This document shows, piece by piece, positions 38,116-46,140 of a DNA stretch of 64,000 bases. Made by a program: the position numbers and the translations under genes. This stretch comes from Anaerolineae bacterium. Lineage in GTDB: Bacteria > Chloroflexota > Anaerolineae > B4-G1 > DUEL01. The stretch lies in assembly GCA_016931695.1 (NCBI GenBank), contig JAFGEI010000158.1, positions 1-64,000 on the forward strand, read 5' to 3'. Below the pieces are notes generated by a model, which saw only the letters and a list, made by a program, of their open reading frames with translations, did not search any database and was not told the DNA's origin. Numbering within the stretch: position 1 is the stretch's first letter; every line of letters begins with the position of its first letter.

Positions 38116-39345
38116 ATGAGCGAAATCAGGCCCCTGGCCCCAGACGAATTTACCCTCTTTGTCGATATCGTCACCAACGCCTATCCGGGATGGAAGATAG
38201 AGGACAAGGAAAAGATCACCAAGCGGCTGATCGAAATAAACGAGCAAGATTCGACAGTTGCTTTTTACGGTCTTTTTCGCCGCGGGCGCTTGTTGGGAGG
38301 GATGCGCCTGCACAATTTCCGGATGAACTTTTTTAACTGCCGGATCGACGCCGGCGGCGTGGGGTTGATCGCCGTACATCTCTTGCACAAAAAAGAGCGC
38401 GTCGCCAAAGAAATGGTCGAGTTTTTCCTCCATCACTACCGGGCCCAGGGTGCCCCCCTAGCTCTGTTGTACCCCTTTCGCCCCGACTTTTACCACCAGA
38501 TGGGCTTTGGATTGGGAAGCAAGATCAACCAGTACCGGGTGCCGCCCAATGCGCTCCCGCGGAGCTCCTCCAAAGCCCACGTCCGCTACCTGGACGCAAG
38601 AGATCAGCAGGCACTCGGCGATTGCTATGCCCGGACAGTCGACCGGACACACGGGATGATCGAAAAATCCGCAAACGAGCTGCGCAGCCTTTTGAAGCAA
38701 CACGTCGTGGGGTACGAGAAGGATGGGCGGATCGAGGGCTACCTGGCTTTTACCTTTGCACAGGGAGAAAACTGGCTGATCAACGATATCCAGGTCCAGG
38801 AACTGGTCTATGAAAACCGTGAAACACTGTTGGAACTCGTGACCTTTCTGCACACCCAATTCGACCAGATCCGGCACATTATCATCAATACCCACGAGGA
38901 ATTTTTTCACTACCTGTTGCTGGACCCGCGCAACAGCTCCAATAACATCATTCCGCCGGTTTACCACGAGAGCAACGTGCAGGGGACAGGGATTATGTAC
39001 CGGGTGATCGACGTGCCCGCAGCACTTGACATCCTGGCAAACCGGGACTGGGGCGGACAAACCTGCTGCATCCGGCTGACCATTCGAGACACGTTTCTGC
39101 CGGAAAATGGCGGGAGATGGCTGCTGCAGATGGAGAATGGAGAACTGCAGATGCCCGTGACAGGAGAACACGAGGTCGAGCTGCAGATGGATATTGCCGA
39201 GTTCTCGGCCCTGCTGATCGGCGCGGTCGATTTCCATAGCCTGTACCGCTACGGCCTGGCCGACGTATCGGACCCTGCTTTCGTACCCGTGCTCGGCAAA
39301 GCGTTTGCTGCAGAAACGAGGCCGGTCTGCACGACGCAATTCTAA
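38116..39345 (+). CDS. Eis-like GNAT N-acetyltransferase
   Basis: N-terminal GNAT, LLYPFRPDFYHQMGFGLG, C-terminal SCP2-like region; SD GAGGAGGT. Confidence 0.85.
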   Translation: MSEIRPLAPDEFTLFVDIVTNAYPGWKIEDKEKITKRLIEINEQDSTVAFYGLFRRGRLLGGMRLHNFRMNFFNCRIDAGGVGLIAVHLLHKKERVAKEMVEFFLHHYRAQGAPLALLYPFRPDFYHQMGFGLGSKINQYRVPPNALPRSSSKAHVRYLDARDQQALGDCYARTVDRTHGMIEKSANELRSLLKQHVVGYEKDGRIEGYLAFTFAQGENWLINDIQVQELVYENRETLLELVTFLHTQFDQIRHIIINTHEEFFHYLLLDPRNSSNNIIPPVYHESNVQGTGIMYRVIDVPAALDILANRDWGGQTCCIRLTIRDTFLPENGGRWLLQMENGELQMPVTGEHEVELQMDIAEFSALLIGAVDFHSLYRYGLADVSDPAFVPVLGKAFAAETRPVCTTQF

Positions 39346-39373
39346 CGTCCGTTCCCCTGTAGCTGGGTTTTTA

Positions 39374-39389
39374 CAGCGAATGGGCCAGA
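39374..39389 (+). terminator. Left arm of a 16-bp terminator-type stem whose right arm is split by an insertion
   Basis: CAGCGAATGGGCCAGA; complement is divided between 39397-39409 and 39508-39510. Confidence 0.75.
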
Positions 39390-39399
39390 ATACAACTCT

Positions 39400-39409
39400 G
39401 GCCCATTCG
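39400..39409. repeat. Direct repeat (candidate target-site duplication), left copy
   Basis: GGCCCATTCG, identical to 39498-39507. Confidence 0.75.
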
Positions 39410-39497
39410 GGCGTATGCAAAACTTGTAGAAAATTCGTGTAATTCGTGGCAGAAATTCCGAGATCATCTAGGGCTCCCCCAACTAATAAATGCGCCC
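39410..39497. mobile_element. MITE-like non-coding insertion (dispersed repeat copy 2 at 39426-39497)
   Basis: Flanked by 10-bp direct repeats; imperfect terminal inverted repeats GGGCGTAT (39409-39416) / ATGCGCCC (39490-39497); shared sequence with 4-85. Confidence 0.75.
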
Positions 39498-39507
39498 GGC
39501 CCATTCG
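39498..39507. repeat. Direct repeat (candidate target-site duplication), right copy
   Basis: GGCCCATTCG. Confidence 0.75.
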
Positions 39508-39675
39508 CTGCAAGACCCCCGAGGTCTCAAATTTGGATTACTGCGTCTCCTTCGCCACGCTGCCCGGCGACGTGTATACCAATCGTATAGTAAGCGTATG
39601 GTTTGCGTCAAGACAGAACGTGGCAAATCGCGTATACTAGCAACAATTAGGGCGGTATCTCTTTCTCCTCCTTGA

Positions 39676-39704
39676 TGAGGGCCGGGGCATCAACCCGGCC
39701 CTCA
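39676..39704. terminator. 11-bp hairpin downstream of M20 peptidase gene
   Basis: TGAGGGCCGGG / CCCGGCCCTCA. Confidence 0.6.
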
Positions 39705-39723
39705 GTGCGTACAGCAGGCAGCG

Positions 39724-40917
39724 TCAGGGGTTCTCGATCAGCTCTACCGCCAACTGGGCATAGATCTGCGCCGCGGTGCAGACATCCCCCACCGACACCG
39801 ACTCGTCCGCCGCGTGCGCCAGTCGAGAATCCCCCGGCCCCAGCCCCACCGTGGGAATGCCGGCGATGCCGGCAGTGTACGTCCCCTCGGTAGAAAAATT
39901 CCAGTGCCCGATGCGAGGGCGCCGCCCCAGGTGCAGCCGCGCGGCGCGGGACAGGGCCAGCACCAATGGATGTTCCTCCTCGATCACCCAGGGCGGATAG
40001 AACTCGCGGGTTTGACATGGGTAGCCTGTATAGCTGGTCGCGGCGTACTCTGCCACCTGGACGTCGGCTTGGCCCCCTTCGCGGCTGATGACCCGTTGGA
40101 CCTCGGCCAGCGCCATCGATTCCGTCTCGCCGAGCGTGAGGCGGCGGTCGACAACCAGCAAGCATCGATCGGGAATCGCATTGCGGCTGCCCGCACTGCT
40201 GCGAATTTCGGTCACCGCCAGGGTTCCCGGCCCGAGAAACGGGTCCTCCCCCAACTGGTCGGCCAGCAGCTCCAGCCCGAAAACCAGCCGCGCCGCCGCG
40301 TATATGGCGTTATCCCCCAATTCGGGCTGCGAAGCGTGGGCGGAGCGACCGCGGGTGGTCACCTGCAGCTCGATCCGGCCCCGCTGGCCGCGGCAAATCT
40401 GCAGCGCGGACGGCTCTGCCAACAGCACCCAGTCCGGCCGGATGCCCTCTTCCTCGACCAATACCCGGCTGGCAAGCCCCTCGCTCGGCTCTTCCTGAAC
40501 CACGCAGACAGCGACGACCCGGCCCTGGCGCGGCAGGCCCGCCTGCTGCAGCAGGTGCGCCCCATAGACGATTGAGGCCAGCCCGCCCTTCATGTCGCAG
40601 GCCCCCAACCCATACACCTGCTCCCCCTCCATCTCGGCGCCAAATGGATCGTGGTGCCAGGCCGCGGCGTCACTGACGCCGACGGTATCCATGTGACCGT
40701 TGAGCATCAACAGCGGGCCGTCCGGGGCACCCACCCACCCGATCACGTTGCCAATCCGGTCTATCCGCACGTCGCGAAAGCCCAGCCGCTGCATCTCGGC
40801 GACGATCCGCTCCGCTACGGCGCCTTCCTGCGTAGAAAGGCTGGGGATGCGCACAATGTCCCGCAAAAAGGCGACCAGGCCTGTCACTTCCGAGCGATCG
40901 AGTCGAAACTTGCTCAT
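39724..40917 (-). CDS. M20-family metallopeptidase (ArgE/DapE/CPG2-like)
   Basis: LMLNGHMDTVG, YGLGACDMKGGLAS, VQEEPSEG motifs. Confidence 0.92.
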   Translation of the reverse strand: MSKFRLDRSEVTGLVAFLRDIVRIPSLSTQEGAVAERIVAEMQRLGFRDVRIDRIGNVIGWVGAPDGPLLMLNGHMDTVGVSDAAAWHHDPFGAEMEGEQVYGLGACDMKGGLASIVYGAHLLQQAGLPRQGRVVAVCVVQEEPSEGLASRVLVEEEGIRPDWVLLAEPSALQICRGQRGRIELQVTTRGRSAHASQPELGDNAIYAAARLVFGLELLADQLGEDPFLGPGTLAVTEIRSSAGSRNAIPDRCLLVVDRRLTLGETESMALAEVQRVISREGGQADVQVAEYAATSYTGYPCQTREFYPPWVIEEEHPLVLALSRAARLHLGRRPRIGHWNFSTEGTYTAGIAGIPTVGLGPGDSRLAHAADESVSVGDVCTAAQIYAQLAVELIENP

Positions 40918-40928
40918 AGACACCTCGA

Positions 40929-42344
40929 TTAGTACGCGCCCTCGCCGCACAGTGCCTTGGGAATCGTGCGCAGCAGGATCTTGACGTCCAGCCAGGGAGA
41001 CCAGTTCTCGATGTAATAAATGTCGAGCAGGACCATTTCATCGAAAGAGAGCCGGCTGCGGCCGCTGACCTGCCACAATCCCGTCATCCCCGGCGGGGCT
41101 TTTAGGCGCTTTTTGTGCCACTCCTGGTATTGGGCGACTTCGTCGGGAACGTTGGGGCGCGGGCCGACGAGGCTCATCTCGCCGCGCAGCACGTTGATCA
41201 GTTGCGGTAGTTCGTCCATGCTGGTGCGGCGCAGGAAGCGACCCACACGGGTCAGGCGGGGGTCGTCTCGTATCTTGAACAACGGCCCATCGGCCTCGTT
41301 CAACCCTGCCAGGACCTCTTTTTCTCCCTCGGCGCCGGTGCGCATCGAGCGGAACTTGAACATCTCAAAGGTGCGCCCTTCCAAGCCGACTCGCGTCTGG
41401 CGAAAGATGACCGGGCCGGAGCTGTCCAGGCGAATCGCCAGGGCGATCAGGCCCAACAGGGGGAACCCCAGGGTCAGCCCCAGCATCGAGCCTGCAATAT
41501 CTGTCGCCCGCTTGAACAGCAATTTGCCCTGGCTGATCGAGACGCCATGAATGCCGATCAGCGGCACCCCACCCAGGTCTTCGACGTCGACCTGGGTCAG
41601 ACTCATCTGAAAGAGGTCAGGCACGATGCGGGCCTCCACATGCCTCCGCTGGCACTCGCGGACGATGCCCATAATCTTGCGGTGATACATCCACGGCAAG
41701 GTGACAATCACCTCGTCCGCCTGTTCTTGGTCGATCGCTTCGGACAGGTTGTCGAGCGGCCCCAGCGCCTTGAAGGGGCCGATATCGGTGCGCCCTTTCT
41801 CTGGGTTATCGTCCACAAAACCAATGACGCGGTAGCCCAGTTCAGGTTGGGCGACAATGGTGCGCATCACCGTCCGGCCTACCTCTCCCGCGCCAACAAT
41901 GATCGCCTTCCGGACCCCGATGCCCCGCGACCGCAGGCGGGCAATCACGGCCAGGTCGATGGCCCGTACAGCAGCGGTGGCGATGGCGATGACGACGCCG
42001 ACCTCGATCAACATGACGCGGGAGTAAAAGAGCGGGCGAAAGACAAACGTGACGGCAAGCACCAGCACCGTCATCTTTATCGTTGCGTTCAAGATCCGCG
42101 ACACCTGCTCCAACCAGGAGCCGCGCCAGTACCGGTATACGCCGTCCAAGACAAACAAGAGCGGCAGCAAAACGAGGTAAAGGGCCAGGAAGGGCAAATA
42201 CGCCGTCAGGGGCGCGTCGTAAGCAATGTCGAGAAACCAGCGCAGGTCATAGCGCATCCAGTAGCCGACGACAAAGCCGATCCCGATCACGCCAAGATCG
42301 ACGGCAACGACCCACCAGGGCATGTTACGCGTCCCCCTGCTCAT
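40929..42344 (-). CDS. Exopolysaccharide polyprenyl glycosylphosphotransferase (initiating sugar transferase)
   Basis: N-terminal TM and CoA-binding-like region; KRATDIAGSMLGL, FKFRSM, RTSMDELPQLINVLRGEMSLVGPRP, PGMTGLWQVSGRS. Confidence 0.95.
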   Translation of the reverse strand: MSRGTRNMPWWVVAVDLGVIGIGFVVGYWMRYDLRWFLDIAYDAPLTAYLPFLALYLVLLPLLFVLDGVYRYWRGSWLEQVSRILNATIKMTVLVLAVTFVFRPLFYSRVMLIEVGVVIAIATAAVRAIDLAVIARLRSRGIGVRKAIIVGAGEVGRTVMRTIVAQPELGYRVIGFVDDNPEKGRTDIGPFKALGPLDNLSEAIDQEQADEVIVTLPWMYHRKIMGIVRECQRRHVEARIVPDLFQMSLTQVDVEDLGGVPLIGIHGVSISQGKLLFKRATDIAGSMLGLTLGFPLLGLIALAIRLDSSGPVIFRQTRVGLEGRTFEMFKFRSMRTGAEGEKEVLAGLNEADGPLFKIRDDPRLTRVGRFLRRTSMDELPQLINVLRGEMSLVGPRPNVPDEVAQYQEWHKKRLKAPPGMTGLWQVSGRSRLSFDEMVLLDIYYIENWSPWLDVKILLRTIPKALCGEGAY

Positions 42345-42357
42345 CCCGCCCTCCCTG

Positions 42358-43536
42358 TCACGACCTCGACGGGCAATTCGCCGATCGAGCCGTCACCCCT
42401 CCCCCAAACACAGCCTGGCGGTAGACTTTGACGGTCTCGACTGCCGTCTTGCGCCAGGTGTGGGCGGATGCATGGATCAATCCCTTTTCGCGCAATTGCT
42501 CGCCCAGGGCGGCGTCGCCGAGAAGGCGCTCCAATCCCGCCGCGATCTCCTCCACGCTCCAGGGGTCTACCAACAAAGCGCCGTCACCGGCCGCCTCAGG
42601 CAAAGCGGCACAATCAGAGGTCAATACAGGAACGCCGCAGGCCTGGGCCTCTAGGATCGGCATGCCAAACCCCTCGTAGAGAGAAGGCAGGGCAAAGACT
42701 GTCGCGGCATTGTACCACAGCACGAGCTCGTCCCGCGGCACGTAACCGGGGAAAAGAACCCGATCCTCGATCCCCAGCTCTTTGACCCGCGCAAAGAGCT
42801 CTTGGTAATACCAGCCGCGCCCGCCAGCCAGCACCAGCTCGAGGTCGGGCGCCCGCAGGCGATGAAAGGCCTCAACCAGCCGGAGCAGGTTCTTGCGCGG
42901 CTCCAAGGTGCCCAGCGAGAGGATGTAGCGCTCGGGGAGCCTGTGGCGGGCGCGGAAAGCGGCAATTTCGTCCGGCGGCAAGGGGGTGAAATCGGGGTCG
43001 ACGCCGTGATGGACGACGCTGATTTTGGCCGGGTCGACATCGAGCAAGCGAGCCGTCTCCGCGGCGGCGTGGGCCGAGACCGCAATGACCCGCCGCGCCT
43101 TGTGAACCGAAGCACGGGTCAGCGCGGTCAGGTAGAGCCGGTTGTGCGGCCGAAAGAGGCGCGGGAAGCGGATAAAGCTCAGGTCGTGAACGGTGACGAC
43201 GAGGGGGCAGGGCGAGACGAGCGGCCCGACAAAGACCGGCGCATGGACCAGCTCGGCCCCCAGCCGCCGAAGCACACGCGGCTGTGCCACCTGCTCCCAC
43301 ATCACGCGGACGACAGCCCACCGGGTGGGCCACCGGCTGCGCACCACCCGCTGGACTCTATCAAGCAGTGCCGCATCCGGCCCAACGAGGGCCGTCACCT
43401 GGCACCCCGCATCCGGCAGGTGGGTGAGCAAGTGGGCGATATACTGGTGAACCCCGGCGCTGCGATAGGAACGATCGCCCGACAATAGATGGGCGTTCAC
43501 GGCAACGTGGATTGGCGGTCGAAATGGAATATCCAT
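42358..43536 (-). CDS. GT4-family glycosyltransferase
   Basis: VVHHGVDPDF, ILSLGTLEPRKNLLRLVEAF, PSLYEGFGMPILEAQACGVPVLTSD. Confidence 0.95.
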   Translation of the reverse strand: MDIPFRPPIHVAVNAHLLSGDRSYRSAGVHQYIAHLLTHLPDAGCQVTALVGPDAALLDRVQRVVRSRWPTRWAVVRVMWEQVAQPRVLRRLGAELVHAPVFVGPLVSPCPLVVTVHDLSFIRFPRLFRPHNRLYLTALTRASVHKARRVIAVSAHAAAETARLLDVDPAKISVVHHGVDPDFTPLPPDEIAAFRARHRLPERYILSLGTLEPRKNLLRLVEAFHRLRAPDLELVLAGGRGWYYQELFARVKELGIEDRVLFPGYVPRDELVLWYNAATVFALPSLYEGFGMPILEAQACGVPVLTSDCAALPEAAGDGALLVDPWSVEEIAAGLERLLGDAALGEQLREKGLIHASAHTWRKTAVETVKVYRQAVFGGGVTARSANCPSRS

Positions 43537-44663
43537 TAATTGCCCCGCCGTAAGGCCAAAGAAATCCCCAGCAGTACAGCAACGGCGCCCAGGGCGTACA
43601 AAAGGGGCAACGGGGTGACCGGCCGGGCGGGTTTATCGATCACGGACAACCCGGTCAGCGGGGTCCAGGTAGGAAATGGAGTCGCAGTAACCGCCGCAAT
43701 GGGAACAGGAGTGAGAGACGGCCGCCCTGGCGGCGGGGTCGGTTGCGGCGCCGTTTCGGTAGCGGACGGCGGGGAAGGGGTCGACCAGGTAGCAGTTGCG
43801 GTCGGAGCAAGAGATACCGGCGAGGGAGTAACCGTGGGGCTGGCAACAGGAATCATCGTCGCCGTCGGCGGCATGGGAGTGCCCTCGCCCGGCAGCAAGC
43901 GTATCGTGTCGGTCGAGAGCGGCGACATGCGCCCCGCGCCATCGCGAAACTGGACATAGACGGTGTGTTCACCCGGCTCGTCCGGCAACGTCCAGTCGAT
44001 CAACGGCTCCCACGTCTGCCAGGGCCGCCCCTCGACGTCCGGGGTGTTGCTGATACGGACATCGAGCGCCTGACCCATGTAGATCGTCCCCTCGCCCTGG
44101 GGATAGGCTTCTTCATTCGTCAGTCGAATCGCGACGCGGATCGACGCGGTCGATTCGGCGCCATCGTTGACAAAGATCGGCAGCACGTTGGGGCGCGCGC
44201 CGAAATCCAGGACGTAATAGTTTTGTCCATCAGCACCGACAGCGGCCGCAATACCGACTTCACGAAACTGTTCGCTGAGAATGTTCTCCCGATGGGCGGG
44301 GTCGTTCATAAACCAGCCAAAAGCGTCCTGGACTGATCCGCCGCCAACCCAATAGTTCTCTCCCACAAAAGCGCCGTCCCCCCAGGCAAAATAGAGCGCG
44401 TCCGCGACGCGCTGTTCCTTGGTCGAACCATCAGAGCCGATGTGGGAAGAAAGGCCGTGCAGCGCCAAATCGTCCGCGTGGCGCTGCGCAGAATCGGCTA
44501 ATCGACCGGACCAGCCATAGGGAGCCAGCCCCTCGTTCAATCGCGCCTCATTGACCAAGCGATAGAATAGCTGGGCCGGCTCTTGTTCCTGGGCCCTGGT
44601 TACTGCGGTCAAAAAAAGACCGCACAACAGGATCGTTGCGATCGGGAAAAGTCGCTTGAACAC
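43536..44663 (-). CDS. CAP/SCP-domain extracellular protein with Pro/Thr linker and C-terminal TM anchor
   Basis: LVNEARLNEGLAPYGWSGRLADSAQRHADDLA; MNDPAHRENILSEQFREVGIA. Confidence 0.9.
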   Translation of the reverse strand: MFKRLFPIATILLCGLFLTAVTRAQEQEPAQLFYRLVNEARLNEGLAPYGWSGRLADSAQRHADDLALHGLSSHIGSDGSTKEQRVADALYFAWGDGAFVGENYWVGGGSVQDAFGWFMNDPAHRENILSEQFREVGIAAAVGADGQNYYVLDFGARPNVLPIFVNDGAESTASIRVAIRLTNEEAYPQGEGTIYMGQALDVRISNTPDVEGRPWQTWEPLIDWTLPDEPGEHTVYVQFRDGAGRMSPLSTDTIRLLPGEGTPMPPTATMIPVASPTVTPSPVSLAPTATATWSTPSPPSATETAPQPTPPPGRPSLTPVPIAAVTATPFPTWTPLTGLSVIDKPARPVTPLPLLYALGAVAVLLGISLALRRGN

Positions 44664-44681
44664 GATAGCAGCAAAGACCGG

Positions 44682-44906
44682 TCACTCCTTGATCAACAGC
44701 ACTTTCATCTTGAGAAACCGTCCGATCATGGGCATCAAGCGATCGGAACCAGAGACCATTGCGTCGCAGAGGTGAAGCAGTTCGTCCTTCGAGTACTCGG
44801 ATTTGAGCGACAGGCCCGCGTCAACGATGACCCGGTCGATAATCTCTTCCGCTTTTTCACGCCCGTAACTTGACGCGAGCCCGCTAACAAGCTCTTCCTT
44901 CTTCAT
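44682..44906 (-). CDS. Uncharacterised 74-aa protein adjacent to FIST gene
   Basis: Compact ORF, 14 bp from the FIST stop, same strand. Confidence 0.7.
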   Translation of the reverse strand: MKKEELVSGLASSYGREKAEEIIDRVIVDAGLSLKSEYSKDELLHLCDAMVSGSDRLMPMIGRFLKMKVLLIKE

Positions 44907-44919
44907 GTATCACCATTTA

Positions 44920-46116
44920 TTACGCGGCAGGGATCAAGACCGCGACAGAAGTAGTGTTGTGAAAACCGCTGAACTGGAGCGGGTCCATACAAATCTCGCC
45001 ATAAGTCTCAAAGCCAAGCAGCGGAACGTCGCCAATGACCTCTTTCATCGCGGCCACGGCATTGCTGAACTGCTTGCCAAGAATGATAGAGCGGCAGACG
45101 CAATCAAAGACGAGCGCCCCGGCAATTTCCTGCCCCCCGGCTGCTTCCATGGCCAGCTCCGCTGCCCGGCGGGCCGACCTGACCTGCGCGGGCTTTTTGC
45201 TCTGCATCACGCGGAACTTGATTCCCTCGGGGATCGTGCAGGCAAAATTCAACGAGCCGTCCTCGTTTCTCGACAGCGGAACACGAATCTTGTATCCCGC
45301 GTCGGTTTCCAGGCCCAGCTCGAAACGAATGAGGAAAATTCCTTCTTCAGACGGATCGGCCAGGTGATCGACGTCGATGCCGATGGCCATGGCCCGCTCG
45401 CGGGCCTCTTCCTTCCAAACCTCCCACGCTTTGCGGCCATTGACCGTATAGAGCACGCTGCCCTCGGCCCGGGTCGCCTCCAGAGTTTCGGACAGTGGTT
45501 CGTGGCCGTGCTGTACGCCGGCAAAAAGGGAATGCGGCCCCTTGACCACACACACGCTGACGGCATCGGTCAGAACCTGGTCGTTGGCAATCACCACGGT
45601 CTCTTGGAAAGCAAGTTCATCCCCGGCTGTCCCGCCGACGATGGTGGTATCGACCCCGAACAGCGCCGAGGCCCCCAAGGTGGCCTCCTCGCCATTCCCC
45701 GCCAGCCCGTCGGCGGTCATGATGATGGAAGTTTGTCCCTCCAGCTGGAGAAAATCGCCAAACTCCTCGTGAATCCGGGTAATCACCTGAATAACATCTT
45801 GGCGAAGCCCGGAGGCAGCCCGGACCTGGAAGCGATATTCGTCTGAACGCAGCAGGCCAACGGCGATGCTGCCCTCGCCGACCACATCCTCCGTAAACTC
45901 GCCACAAGAAGAAGCGCCGAGAATCTGGGCCTTTTCACCAATGACCGAGCGAATGCTGCGCAGCACCTGGTGTAGATCATAGCTCAGGGAGCCAAAGACC
46001 AGGCACAGATCAACTCTCCCTCCCCCTAACTTGGAGTGGGCTTCCTGCGCTGCTGCCCTTCCAATCTCAAAGCTTTCATCACCTTTTTTGATCGCCGTTG
46101 CAAATTGCGTGCTCAT
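44920..46116 (-). CDS. FIST N/C-domain signal transduction protein
   Basis: LCLVFGSLSYDLHQVLRSIR, ILGASSCGEF, TADGLAGNGEEATLGASALFG, PLLGFETYGEI. Confidence 0.9.
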   Translation of the reverse strand: MSTQFATAIKKGDESFEIGRAAAQEAHSKLGGGRVDLCLVFGSLSYDLHQVLRSIRSVIGEKAQILGASSCGEFTEDVVGEGSIAVGLLRSDEYRFQVRAASGLRQDVIQVITRIHEEFGDFLQLEGQTSIIMTADGLAGNGEEATLGASALFGVDTTIVGGTAGDELAFQETVVIANDQVLTDAVSVCVVKGPHSLFAGVQHGHEPLSETLEATRAEGSVLYTVNGRKAWEVWKEEARERAMAIGIDVDHLADPSEEGIFLIRFELGLETDAGYKIRVPLSRNEDGSLNFACTIPEGIKFRVMQSKKPAQVRSARRAAELAMEAAGGQEIAGALVFDCVCRSIILGKQFSNAVAAMKEVIGDVPLLGFETYGEICMDPLQFSGFHNTTSVAVLIPAA

Positions 46117-46140
46117 CTTTCTCCTTTTGCGGCTATCTCG

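Noticed and set aside
39446-39675. 64-aa and 61-aa ORFs across or next to the MITE-like element
   Set aside because: Begin within repeat or non-coding DNA; no SD or domain support.
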